DNA of 26,648 nt from Polychytrium aggregatum. Taxonomy: Eukaryota; Chytridiomycota; Chytridiomycetes; Polychytriales. Position numbers and translations under genes: made by a program. The notes below the pieces were generated by a model. It made no database searches, was not told where the DNA came from, and saw only the letters and a program-made list of their open reading frames with translations. This document shows, one piece after another, positions 1 through 10,294 of the stretch. Every line of letters starts with the position of its first letter. The first letter of the stretch is position 1. The stretch is taken from positions 1 to 26,648 of the forward strand of contig NW_026516522.1 of NCBI RefSeq assembly GCF_025602895.1, written 5' to 3'.

Positions 1-1306
1 GTTGAAGCAAGCTCCGTGGTCGTGAGAAAAGTACCGGTGGTCGTGAGAAAAGTACCGGTGGTCGTGAGAAAAGTACCGGTGGTCGTGAGAAAAGTACCGG
101 TGGTCGTGAGAAAAGTACCGGTGGTCGTGACAGCCGCCTTTGTGCCTATCGTGGTTGCAACTGCAGTTGTAGTCGCCGTTGTCAAGTTTGGAGCCGTGGT
201 AGTTGTTGTTGTGGGTTGAGTCGTGCTCGTTACAGGGGCCACGACAGTGGTAGCGGTGACTGATGTAGCAAGGAATGTCGTGGTGGCGGAAACGGCTGTT
301 TGTACGATTGCTGGTGAGGTCCCAGTCGTGGTGAAGGCCCGGACAGACACTGGTGTTGTTATAGCATCAGTGACCGTGGCCGATGTGTCTGTCAGAGAAG
401 TTCTTGCCAAGTTTTGCCGCGTGATGGAGTTTCTCGGCAAGTTGATGCACTGATAGAGATAGGTATCGCATACGTTGTCCTTCTGGCACTGCGCATCGGT
501 ATCACAGGCTGACCCCAGTCCACCGGAGCGACAAAATCCTCGAACACATGCAAACGAGCAGTTTCCGTTGGTTGTACATGGCTGACCGTCTTGGTGCATT
601 GGCGTGGCCAACGTTCGTGGGCCACTGTGTGTTCCGGATGGTGTGTGAGGGGGCAGTGCGGTTCTATTTGATCGCCGGACCATGCAGAGCTTCTGGCCAG
701 ATGATCCGACATCACAGACCGAATTGAGACCGATGCAGTCGTAGCTAAACTCGCATGGCTCGTTGAGTCTTCCCGTGACACATACTCCGCGAATACAATC
801 AAGGGCGTTGGGCTGCTGCGATTTGCAGTCATTCAGGGAGCGACAGGGGACCGGATTACCCTGCTGTCCTTGTTGCTGACCACAGGTAGAGTTGGATAAA
901 CAGGTCAGATCGACTCTACAGTGATAGTTGTGAGCACATGGTTGCTCGGACTGTCCCGAAGTGCAGATCTGCATCGAACTGACACACATGAATGTGCAGT
1001 CGCTATCGCTCTTGCAGGAGGCGGAAGATGTCTCGGGGTATTGCCGCGCTGTAGGTTTGGATCGGCACCAGTGGCAGCACAGCAAAGAGGGGTAGTTAGC
1101 ACGATATGGCTTTGGAGATACGATAGCGGCACGGGCCACCAAACTCAAGAAACCAACATACCGCCCTCAAGACAGAGTCAACGGGTATTCGCGGAATGAT
1201 CACAGTGCCGGGTGTGGCGATACTCACGAAGGGCAACCGCCAGCTGCACGATGACCGCGCTGATGTACAATAACACGGCCAGAGCAGCAGAGTGAGCGAC
1301 CATCAT
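1..1306 (-). CDS. Secreted Cys-rich protein with mucin-like Thr-rich tail (3' end outside window)
   Basis: Two exons: 1306-1228 and 1048 to the left edge, joined across a 179-nt intron (GTGAGT donor, GCTAAC branch-like site at 1100-1095, CTACAG acceptor). The start is the first of two adjacent ATGs and opens a hydrophobic signal peptide (residues about 1-25, LAVLLYISAVIVQLAVA). Residues 38-227 contain six four-cysteine units of the type C-x5-C-x(2-8)-C-x(3-8)-C, several preceded by Pro, resembling EB/Dickkopf-N-type small disulphide modules. From about residue 228 the chain becomes Thr/Ser/Ala/Val-rich and includes five exact TGTFLTT heptads at residues 336-371. The frame stays open to base 1, so at least 375 residues are encoded here. 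A secreted or wall-anchored, heavily O-glycosylated adhesin-like protein is inferred; no enzymatic motif is visible. Exon structure is well supported by phase and by continuous cysteine periodicity. Confidence 0.72.
16..130 (-). repeat. Perfect 21-bp minisatellite, five copies plus a partial
   Basis: Units lie at 16-36, 37-57, 58-78, 79-99 and 100-120, followed by a 10-nt partial unit at 121-130. All five full units are identical. The unit length is a multiple of three and it lies in frame inside the Thr-rich tail of the Cys-rich gene, encoding the heptad TGTFLTT. Confidence 0.95.
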
Positions 1307-2025
1307 TGCGTGACGATGTCAGGCCGAAGTAGGGTGAATTGTAGGGGGGGGGCACCAGTACCAAGTCGCCATCGGTGGCACGCCTTGGGCCCAAGCCAGC
1401 GCTTCTATACTCGGCGAGCCAATCGAGAAAAGGCGGGAAGCCCACTGCGCGGTATACATATATATTGTTTTTTTGGCGGCGGAAGCCAACAGTGCGCCAA
1501 AGCCAGATGGCGGCCATTCCGATCGCAGCGGATCCAAATACAGGATGATCAACAGCAATTTGGCGCGCGCGGGCAAGTGCCCCAGGGGCTGGGCTCATGA
1601 TGTCCCCCGCACGAACAAGAACCGCTGTGGGGGAGGCAGGACCGAGTCAGCTAGAGGAGACCGAGCCATTCTGACGGCATTGAGTGAGATTTTCCTATGT
1701 GAAAGGAGACAATGCCAATAGTACATAAGTGATCCGATTTCCGACGAAACATCAACAATAATATCGGTCCGAGACCCTCCCCCCCCCCTTGTGCCCAAAG
1801 GTGTTGACGAATGTGCATTCTCATGGGGCGCAGTAGCGGCTTCCGATGTTGATAGAGCGAAAGCGGCGTGTTCTGATGCCCAGACGGTGACAGCTTCAAG
1901 TTGACTCTGCTGGACAGCGCGGTCTCAGCGGCGTCGAGCATACGCATCGACACCAAAGTCGACGCTCGGATCCAACACTAGCGCAACGGTGCCAGGACAA
2001 GATATTACACCACGACTCCGATCAC
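1307..2025. other. Intergenic stretch without a supported gene
   Basis: This lies between the start of the Cys-rich gene and the stop of the unidentified gene, both on the minus strand. It holds a G9 run (1344-1352), a TATA-like site (1455-1466) and a C10 run (1779-1788). A minus-strand ATG frame from 1598 to 1224 has one hydrophobic stretch (FGSAAIGMAAIWLW) but then degenerates and overlaps the start exon of the neighbour, so it is not called. Confidence 0.5.
1455..1466 (-). promoter_or_regulatory. Possible TATA element of the Cys-rich gene
   Basis: On the minus strand this reads AATATATATGTA, about 150 nt upstream of the ATG at 1306, within otherwise mixed-composition sequence. Position and sequence suit a TATA-like element, but nothing else confirms it. 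Confidence 0.3.
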
Positions 2026-3863
2026 CTACTTCCTGCGAGGCGGTTGGTTCCGAATCAGTTTGCTATCCGTCTCCGGCTCGTCCCAATGCTCCTCCGGCGC
2101 GGGCATATCCATGGCAAACCCGCGGGAATCGCCTCCTTCTCCGACGCCCAGAGAGGGGCCCTTTCCAAGAGGCGTCTTTCGCCGCGAGGTGAAGGCATCG
2201 CCAGATTGTAGATCATTCAGAGATCTCGAAAACGACGGCGCTCGTTGGGGTGCCGGCAACCCAAACGCACCGAGCGAGGCCAGATCCCACTCGTCTTCGA
2301 TGGGCATAAACAGATCTGAGCGAAAGAGCCGATTCAGCTCACGGTCGACTCTGGATGACAATGCAGTCAGAGGGTAGGCCTTGATCACTAACGATTTGGT
2401 AAAGTCATAAATCGCCTGTACACAAATTTTGATCAGCGGGGTCATCGAGATACATGGGCTGGGGGCACACGTGCAATTGGCCGATTAAACTGGCGGGGCG
2501 AGCAGACCTCAAAGTACATCCGCTCTTTGGCCGGCTCCTTGCTGTTGGCCGAGACAACAAGCAATAGGAAGCAGTATGCCGTTGCGAAGGCCCGAAGGGA
2601 AGACTCCTTGTGTGCGACGGCTTCGTCCAACGTCCACACATTGCTTCCAAAGAGAAGATTTCTTGTTGCGACAGCGCATGCACGATAAGTATCAGGAGCG
2701 AAATCGTGTGTGATCCTAGCTGGCGAGCGGCTTCCGAAGGTGCGTTTGCGGCTTACTGGGTGTTGTCTCCAAGTTGTCTCGGGACGTTCGATGGAAAGTC
2801 GACTCCGAGGCGATTGGTGGCCTTTTGCTTTTCGAGGTAGTTGACTCGTAAAAACCAGCTGCAGCAAACAAAGGCGTGTCGACGAGTGGTGTGAGCAAAC
2901 CAGCCCTGTTGTGACAAAGGCGGGGACATACTTCCGCTGGATGGATCAACGAGCCTTCACATGAACCAAGCCACGAGGCGGTGGTGTGGATAGCGAAAGG
3001 GCTTATTTGGACGTTGTGCCTCTACGATGAACAGGATCAGCCGGAAATAAGCTCACTTGCAGTACTCGAGAGCAGTGTTGAAGAACTCATCTAGCTGTGT
3101 CGAGCTCAGGATCTTGACAAAGCTTTTGGTCATCCGCATTTTGTTGGCGTACTTGTCGAGCATGATTTCTGTTGTATCGGTAAAGCACACAGGAAGCCTT
3201 TCCTCAGCAGCTGCGCTTGGATGTTTGGAGACTTATGTCAGCCTGTGACTTACTTTTCGCATCAGTGAAGTCTCGGTTCTGGGAGCCGTCTCTGTGCACA
3301 GGTGGGATGCAGAGTGAGCGACCAGAGAGAGAAGCGGAGTGTCCAAATGGCGACGGTATCGGCGATGCCAACGCTATGAAGCAGATAACGGACTTGCCTA
3401 TATGCGGATGCTCGTGCGGATGGCAGATCAATCCTATATGGCAAAGTCGTCCAAAGGAAAAGGCGGCAGAGAGTGAGAAACACCCTGCTCGGAGTGCCGA
3501 GCTCGACTCACGGGATGCAATCTGGCAGCCCCCGAACGACATTTCTCTCGGAACGGCTGCACGAGTTGCCGAACGCGGAGTAGATACAAACCCCGATGCG
3601 GGATTGACCTGAGGAAACAGTCCAGTTCCGTCGGCATCGCCGACTTGGTCTTTGGTGGGGTCGGCCATTGGTGCTGAACGCTTGACTTTCGGTACCCTAC
3701 CCGAGCGACCTGGGCCCGTGGATTTTTTCCATCCAAAGGCTGTTTTGACGGCGATGTGAGTGGGGCTATGATCTGGATTGGTGGTCAGAGAGGCTTGGTT
3801 CGGGCTGGTGGCGATTGTCTCGGGGAGCCTGGGCACCGCGGATTCGGTTGTTCGTTGAACCAT
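2026..3863 (-). CDS. Unidentified multi-exon protein, 5' end unresolved
   Basis: Six exons keep phase: 3863-3512, 3397-3254, 3210-3057, 2858-2757, 2661-2508, 2415-2026 (TAG stop). Introns are 114, 43, 198, 95 and 92 nt; donors are GTGAGT, GTAAGT, GTGAGC, GTAAGC and GTCTGC. From the ATG at 3863 the product would have 431 residues, but that ATG has a weak context and coding-like sequence continues upstream (for example FALWWEHRSN at about 4058-4030), so more 5' exons are likely. The N-terminal part is Ser/Pro/basic and low complexity. The part from exon 3 on looks like a folded helical domain (TEIMLDKYANKMRMTKSFV, NWFLRVNYLEKQKATNRLG, a hydrophobic AFATAYCFLLLVVSAN at about 275-290), followed by an acidic Ser/Pro-rich tail. 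I do not recognise the family. The 43-nt intron and the GTCTGC donor are the weakest junctions. Confidence 0.5.
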
Positions 3864-4316
3864 ATATCGAGTGGAAGCAGCACCCCAGGGTCAAAGACAA
3901 GGGGCAACGTCGAGTCAAGCAGTGCAGCAGACATCGGGGGTGGTAGTGGGCAGGATACTCTCCGGAGTCGACGGAGAGTGAAGAGCAGCCTTTCCAAATC
4001 GAAATGGAACACCCAGACACGTGTGTCGACGGATGTTCGATCGATGCTCCCACCACAAAGCGAACTGGGACGCCTACCCATGCAGTCGGCGATAGCCTGG
4101 GTCCGTGTTCGAAGTGATCACTTTGGCAACCTCCGAGTGGAGAGATCGGGCCGCCCTCTGTCCACAATCGCCCTGCACGCAGTGATCATGTGGCGCCACA
4201 TTGACACTGCGATTCCGCACTACACGGCAGCTGGAACTGCAGCACTGCATCGTAGCAATGGATGGGTGGGTATTCAGAACCCAGAAACAAGCGATAGCCC
4301 TGCTCAAAACGGGATG

Positions 4317-4382
4317 TCCCGTTCCCGTTCCCGTTCCCGTTCCCGTTCCCGTTCCCGTTCCCGTTCCCGTTCCCGTTCCCGT
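4317..4382. repeat. (GTTCCC)10 hexanucleotide array
   Basis: Ten uninterrupted GTTCCC units occupy 4321-4380, with partial units on both sides. The array ends 44 nt before copy A of the 362-bp direct repeat; no such array precedes copy B. It would read as a Pro/Val or Arg/Ser dipeptide repeat, but it lies in no supported gene. Confidence 0.95.
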
Positions 4383-4425
4383 GTGAGTGCGTTTACAGCT
4401 TGCTCGAAGCAAAACGGGATATGGA

Positions 4426-4787
4426 ATTGCACTCCTGTCTCCGCTGATCATCTAGTTGTTCGTTGCTTTGGGAACACACATGGTCGATTTCCGGTCGCGC
4501 CGATTGACTGGAATCGATGTCACAGTTGGGACTATGGTGCATGCGTTCGACCCTCTGCTCTGGACAGCTCTGTGCAAATATGGTTTCTTGTCGCCGAGAT
4601 GGCTAGGTCGAACGAGTCGCTCGCCGTGTGTTCTGGGACATGGCCACCTCTGGTGATGGTGGGATTGCCCTAAATGCTTGGCGAATCCGGGATTCATGTG
4701 TTGGAGAAGCACATCCCTTTCCCTGTTTCCAGGGGCCATTCCCAAAGGCATCTCCAAAGACAATCACAAAGGCAGTCACAATCTCGG
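4426..4787. repeat. 362-bp direct repeat, copy A
   Basis: Identical by eye, base for base, to 9764-10125 (offset 5338). Identity starts at ATTGCACTCC and stops after CAATCTCGG; flanks on both sides are unrelated. I see no target-site duplication, no long terminal inverted repeat (only a trivial ATTG...CAAT match near the ends) and no convincing coding frame. It could be a dispersed repeat family member, a recent segmental duplication or an assembly duplication. Confidence 0.95.
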
Positions 4788-6405
4788 CCTGTTTGGACAT
4801 ACCGCTTGGTCATGGTGGACGATGGATGAGGTGTGTATTCACATCCAGAGAAAGCACCCTCCGGACTCGGAACAAGTTGCCACGTATGCTTCAGTTATGT
4901 TGTAATGTTCGGCCGTGTTCCTCGTGCAAGAAAACAGGAGCGCTTGTCTACGGGGATGCAAACGAAATGCCGTCGTCCTAACCGTCCTTGCTCGACACAT
5001 GGAGCAGCGGATTTACTTGGATCGCGGGCAGCCAGATCCCAGCTGCCTGGCGCTTGACCCGGCATCAGGTGGGCTCACGCATGTTGTTCGTCGGATCCGT
5101 CGTGATGGTCGATGTTTTTCACCGAGAGGATGCTATTGTTTTGGCTCACCCGGAGCTCCTCCATGGTGACGATCCGCGGCAGTCGGCGATCAACCGGAGT
5201 GACCATCGCCTCTCTCCGAGACCTATATGAGCATGTTGGGCTGTGAGCTCCAGAGACGCTTTCTGCGCTCGGTTGCGTGATGATCCGAAGAAATGGCTTG
5301 TGTCGCAGCTTCCGACTTTTCTCAGCCGCTGGGGTTCGCTCCTGGAGGGCAACACATTCCATATCCCGGCTAGGGTAATCAACCGGGTCGGTGGGGTGAC
5401 TATCGTGCAAAGGCTCACTCCGAATCGACGACGAGGATCGTCCCAGATCCAATACAACCTCATGCAGTCGGGAAAGTCGCAATAATACAGATGATCCCAC
5501 CGAAGATCTTGTGGCACTGCTCTGGACACTGTCATGGCGATCCAGAGTCGGCGAATCTGGCGTCCAGTCGATAGATCAGCTCGTTAGAATCAGGCTTGGC
5601 TCACGGGCCTATTCAACAAACATGAGGCCAATTTATCGCTCTTGCTGTCGAATCTACCACCAATATGCTGTTAATGTCCACAATAGACACGAACTTGCAG
5701 CCATTTGGCTCCATTCTCGATCACTCACCGATAGCGGAACTGAATCGCGTTTGTTCGCCAGCTATCCAGCTCTTCCAGGCATCGACCATGGGGATCGTCG
5801 TTTTCGGGATCGGGATCGGGATCGAATCGCTGCGAATCTTTGCAACCCGTGCATGAGAAGGTGTTGGAGGCTGGCTTATCGCCGGACTGAGTGTCGCGTT
5901 GTCCGGCAGCATGTATGGGTCTCGTCGTGAGACAGATTGGCCTGTCCAAGGTACCAAAGGCTGGGAACCCAAGCCCACGGAGTACTCGAAGGCGATCCAC
6001 TGGACGTTGAAATGCGCCGGCCACGGACAAATACCGGTAGACGCCGCAGTTTTGTTCGACAGGGGGGGGGGCGTGTGTATGCATTCGGGTATAGACGATG
6101 AGTAAAAGCAACAAAGTATTGTTAGAGCCTTCCGACGTCATCACAGCCACCGTTTCGCACTGGTCTATCCCATACATCTCACACGTGATTGGCCTCTCTC
6201 CCGCGATCGTGCATGTTCGTGTGCGGGAAACGAGAGATCATCAGCAGAGCGAGTCCGAGCCTCTCGGTAGAGCCAACCGCATCTTCATCCAAAGACCATT
6301 CACGCCCGAACCATATGACGGATAGTCGTGTGTGGATCGGTGCACCGATGCATGTTGACCGTGGGCGCGGCAAACATTCGGAGGCGAGGAGCAACGGATA
6401 CCACC
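4788..6405. other. Stretch with only weak coding hints
   Basis: No confident gene is visible. Minus-strand open frames at 5075-5500, 5721-6010 and 6179-6405 have plausible codon choice in places (for example VDRRLPRIVTMEELR and HFNVQWIAFEY) and could be 5' exons of the unidentified gene at 2026-3863, but I could not join them with consistent splice phases. The plus-strand frame 4988-5230 competes with them. A (GGGATC)3 array is at 5806-5823 and a G10 run at 6062-6071. Confidence 0.4.
5806..5823. repeat. (GGGATC)3 hexanucleotide repeat
   Basis: Three perfect GGGATC units, preceded by a further GGGATC at 5791-5796. It is one of several short hexanucleotide arrays in the window, the others being GTTCCC, GTCCTC and GTTTCC. 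Confidence 0.85.
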
Positions 6406-8888
6406 CTATCGATGCTCGCATACCTGGACGCTGACAGCCGACTTGGCAGAGCTGGCTTGTGACCCACTTGATTCTCGTTTCTCGGATCCACCCAGTCCAC
6501 CACCGATGAGAGTCGAGAATCGGTGGACCGCGCCTCGCGACGCTGTGCTGTCTGGCCTTGGCTTCGTGTCGCCGGAGCCCAGATCAAACGTACCACTACT
6601 CAAACGATTGGCACTGAGCGAGGGATGCCGTGTGTATAAATCCGACTCGTGGCTTCTTTGATCAAGGAGTGAGCCATTTTCCCTGGGAGATGGGCGCTCC
6701 AGGCTGGAATACAGTCCCAGGCTGGTATATGAGGAATCGCTCAGAGGCCGTCGCGGAAACGACGGCTTGGGGGCAATTCCCATCCACGACGTTAATTGGC
6801 GCTTCATACTTGGTGGACGTCCATGGCCAGCAACCAGGACGACTGGCTCTGGAGGGGTTATCGAACTGGATCGGCTGGATTGCGGTTGCAGGATCGGGCC
6901 ATCACCAGGATGCCGAGACCACGCCACGGACCTGGTTCCTGAGCGCACCATGCGTCGATGTCTGACCACGTATACGACCAAGATGAGTATCATGGCGATC
7001 ATACTGAAGGCAGCGACTTCCACTGGGTTGATTGAGGATGACGCTGCAGAATCCCCAGCCGCCATTGGATCCGTCGAGGACGGGACTGCGAATGGCGGCG
7101 AAGGTGGCGGGATTTGGACGCTGGCGGAGCCACTGCTGTCGATCTGGTAGGCTAGCCATGTCCAGCTTTGGAGATCGAGAATATGATACTGGCTTGACGC
7201 TTGATCGGCTTCCAGGATATCAAGGGTTGGGATGCCGCCCCAAACCATGATGGCTGTTGCGCCGACCGGCGCGACCGATAGGAGGCTCCGAAACGAGGGA
7301 CCTTGGCCAGTGGTGGGTTGTGGAGCGAGCGTCAGGGAGTCCGGGAAGCTGGAAAGGCGACATGCATATACAATGGATCAATCCGATGAACACCGCCAAT
7401 GCCACGGAAGGCAATCGATTGAGCGAGTCAGCGATCGGAGGTAGGAGAGCAAGCGGCCTGGAGACTGGTCCTTTCCCAGGCATGTCCTGCTGGCGTTGGT
7501 CTCAAGAGGTAGTCGTCACAGTGACCATGTGTCTCCATGCAAGTGTTGTAGTGATTCCTCAGCCCCTTAGATTCTTGTGATTTGCTTGGTTTTGGCTTGC
7601 GTCCTCGTCCTCGTCCTCGTCCTCCTTCACCCCGACTCAAGCCCTTCCGGCTGACGGATCATTCCTCTACTCAGTTGCTCGTATCATGAGACACAAGCTC
7701 AGCAGACACTCACTTTGAGAAGTCCAGCACCCACACCGGCGAGTTTGTAGAATTGGAAGTCAGTCCGGCATCGATGAGAACCAGCTGTGAGCTGTCGGGC
7801 GAGGTTGCTGCCACCGGGGCAAACAAGACACCCGTTGGGCTGCGGTTGGCGGTAGAACTCATGGCGGGCAGTGTCAGCTTGAGATCGATGAGCCGAATGG
7901 CCAAGCAACCGTTGTTGATGGCGTCGGGCTGTGAAGCCAGGATCTGGGAGAACGGATTCGGAGGCAAGCCAATGCCCCAAGTGCCCGTGCTCGGCGGAGG
8001 TGCGGTGAAGAGCCCAAAGCATGCAAGAAGATGGCTACCGACGAGCAAGGACAAATGGCCATAGAGCGGCGGCAGAGCTGGAGGCGATCCGATCGAATAC
8101 CACTGCAAAAGTCCAAGGTCAAAGGCCCAGATCTCGCTCGAAGGCCCATACGCCGTAATGCCGCCGACGACATAGATCAGCTGGGCATCCGGGTCGAATA
8201 CTGCCGAGTGGCCATAGCGCCATCCAGGGGCATGCGAGCGGAGGTCGTCGAGGGCAGTGGTCTGATGGGCAAACGGGTCCAAGATCATCACCGAGTGGCT
8301 CGGCGGTGTCAGGGACTCGTTGCCTTGGACCATCCCAAAGAGAACCCAGATCTGATTCTCGATGACGAGGGCCTGGTGGTCGATCCTGGAGACGTTAGCG
8401 GCAACCATGACGGCGTGCCAGGACTGCGTCTGGTTGCTCTCAGGATCTGCTGCGATCGGGGTCGGGGTCGAGGCCGAGGCCAATCCCAAGACGACAGTGC
8501 TTGCTGTCGACGGAGCGGTGCCATGAATCGGATGGGTTGCTGTTGATGAATCGACCTTGTGGATCGGATCGGTTGCTGCCAGATCTGCCCTCGGCTCGGA
8601 TGCGAATGTGGTGTTGATGATCATGGACGAGGCGAGTGCCGGCGCCCATCTCGGCTGGAAAGCAGCGGCATTGCCCAGGTCGAGCAGCCCCGCCATCGTT
8701 GCATTTGGCGAGGCATATCCTCCCAAGACCAGCAGGAGCAAAGCATCACTCAACGGGATGGGAATCGAGAACGCTGTCTGATGGATGGCGCCAACCGCCC
8801 ACATGGTATTTTGGAGGTGCCTATTGATGGCGCTGGCGATGCAGGAGGACCCGAGAGCAAAGGAGTTTGGAGGCATCCCCTCGTCCAT
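6406..8888 (-). CDS. Kelch-repeat single-pass membrane protein
   Basis: Two exons, 8888-7714 and 7348-6406, joined across a 365-nt intron (GTGAGT donor, TTTCCAG acceptor, phase 2). The product is 705 residues from the in-frame ATG at 8888. The frame is open further upstream to about 9146 but shows no other ATG, so an additional 5' exon carrying a signal peptide is possible. The N-terminal half has beta-propeller blades with Kelch signatures (LLLLVLGGY, YGHSAVF followed by LIYVVGGITAYG and SEIWAFDL, and after the intron a blade with MVWGG). A hydrophobic helix at about 503-520 (AAFSMIAMILILVVYVV) followed by RHRR marks a type I membrane anchor. The remaining roughly 185 residues form a Ser/Pro/Arg-rich cytosolic tail. 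Kelch propellers bind partners; a surface receptor or cell-shape role is inference. Confidence 0.78.
7601..7624. repeat. (GTCCTC)4 hexanucleotide repeat in the Kelch-gene intron
   Basis: Four perfect units lie entirely within the 7713-7349 intron of the Kelch gene. Confidence 0.85.
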
Positions 8889-9763
8889 TGAGACGGAGGG
8901 GGCGGCCGAGACGAGTGCCTCCCGATCATGGCAGGGAAAGCGAAAACGGCAACTACACGGAGCTGACGATGAAGATGGAGCGCTGGGTCGTGTGATGATG
9001 GGCCCTGAAGCAAGCGCCTTTCCAACAGCCCGAGGAGCTTGAGCCGCATTGACCCCAACGTTAACCCCGACGTTGGCATCGGCATTGGCATCGGTATTGG
9101 CGGCTTCGAGAGCACCGCGGATCGGAGGCCACGGACATACCCGCAATGCTCATCGCCGATTGCAGCGATCGAGGTAGTTGTGTGAACGGACAGCCCCTCG
9201 TCGCTTCACATCTTGCGGGACAGCTCCACCAGGCCAGCAAACAAGCGGGCCCCTCCAGCGGGTCTGGGCGGGCTTGCGATCTGCAAGGAGCAAGGATGGC
9301 GGGATGCGGGGACGGGCCGCAGGACGAGGCCGAACTCGGAGACGGATGCGGGCGGATGGAGCTAGAGACGGCGACTCTGGGGATCATCCCAGAGCCTGAG
9401 AGAGGTGGCCATCATCGGTGTATCAAACAGCACCATCCATCGCTGGTGTTTGGGCGAGCTGGCGGAACGGGCAATGCGATCGAGGATCTGATTCGACTGC
9501 CAATGCGCCATCGTTGCTCGTCGGTGCGATAGTCGGTGTGGATGGTCAAGACATGGGCATTGCTGTTAAAGTATATGTGCATTATTCAACGGGTAGATGG
9601 GAATAGATCGTCCCAGGTCCCGCAGAGTAGCTTCGCGAGCGACTCTATCAGAGAATAGCGTCTTCGGTTCGTTCCAGAAAAAATGGGACGGTGCCAACAT
9701 TCTCTGGAATCAGAGACCTGGGGCCTGCCGATCATCTCTCGACTGCTGTGGGCAGGACAGGGG
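8889..9763. other. Upstream region of the Kelch gene, N-terminus unresolved
   Basis: The Kelch frame continues open to about 9146 and contains an Asn/Ala/Asp-rich stretch (ANTDANADANVGVN) generated by imperfect 12-bp GGCATCGGCATT-type repeats at 9073-9102. A TGA lies just beyond. A second frame has MRLKLLGLLE, which looks like a signal-peptide start, but I could not splice it to the Kelch frame. A further open frame (9387-9061) has no recognisable content. No other gene is seen up to repeat copy B. Confidence 0.4.
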
Positions 9764-10125
9764 ATTGCACTCCTGTCTCCGCTGATCATCTAGTTGTTCG
9801 TTGCTTTGGGAACACACATGGTCGATTTCCGGTCGCGCCGATTGACTGGAATCGATGTCACAGTTGGGACTATGGTGCATGCGTTCGACCCTCTGCTCTG
9901 GACAGCTCTGTGCAAATATGGTTTCTTGTCGCCGAGATGGCTAGGTCGAACGAGTCGCTCGCCGTGTGTTCTGGGACATGGCCACCTCTGGTGATGGTGG
10001 GATTGCCCTAAATGCTTGGCGAATCCGGGATTCATGTGTTGGAGAAGCACATCCCTTTCCCTGTTTCCAGGGGCCATTCCCAAAGGCATCTCCAAAGACA
10101 ATCACAAAGGCAGTCACAATCTCGG
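9764..10125. repeat. 362-bp direct repeat, copy B
   Basis: A perfect match by eye to 4426-4787, in the same orientation. It sits between the Kelch gene and the 3' end of the GH16 gene. The 15-20 nt on either side differ completely from those of copy A, so the boundaries are sharp. Confidence 0.95.
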
Positions 10126-10250
10126 TCTCCTTAGATACTCAGAACAGGGTGCCCCATTTCGTTTTCGACTCGCTGTATTATCAAGGAGATAGCCAAAGTA
10201 GCAACAACGGCGTGAAAAGCGCCGATCGGCCTCGGCATCGTCAAGGCCTT

Positions 10251-10271
10251 GGGCAATTAGCTCAGTTGCCC
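10251..10271. other. Perfect hairpin downstream of the GH16 gene
   Basis: GGGCAA and TTGCCC pair perfectly around a 9-nt loop, 24 nt beyond the GH16 stop codon in the minus direction, so it would lie in the 3' UTR. The loop resembles a tRNA D-arm (TTAGCTCAG), but no tRNA can be folded around it. Confidence 0.35.
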
Positions 10272-10294
10272 TCTATTTCACCATCTCGGTACCT

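Noticed and set aside
1224..1598. Small membrane protein from the ATG at 1598 (minus)
   Set aside because: One hydrophobic stretch only; the frame then overlaps the signal-peptide exon of the Cys-rich gene in another phase and shows no conserved features.
4452..4763. 103-codon frame present in both copies of the 362-bp repeat (minus) as a transposon gene
   Set aside because: Its presence in both copies follows from DNA identity alone; the translation has no domain, and frames on the other strand are equally open.
9060..9146. Extension of the Kelch protein to a TTG start at 9146
   Set aside because: Non-ATG start in a eukaryotic gene, immediately preceded by a stop and lying in an imperfect 12-bp repeat; the in-frame ATG at 8888 or an unseen 5' exon is more likely.
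4426..10125. The 362-bp repeats as long terminal repeats of a retrotransposon
   Set aside because: The copies do not end in clean TG...CA with a target-site duplication, and the 5 kb between them contains a Kelch gene and no reverse transcriptase, integrase, protease or gag frame, primer-binding site or polypurine tract that I can see.
10251..10271. tRNA gene suggested by the TTAGCTCAGTTG A-box-like sequence
   Set aside because: No acceptor, anticodon or T-arm with a GGTTCGA-type B box follows at the right spacing on either strand.
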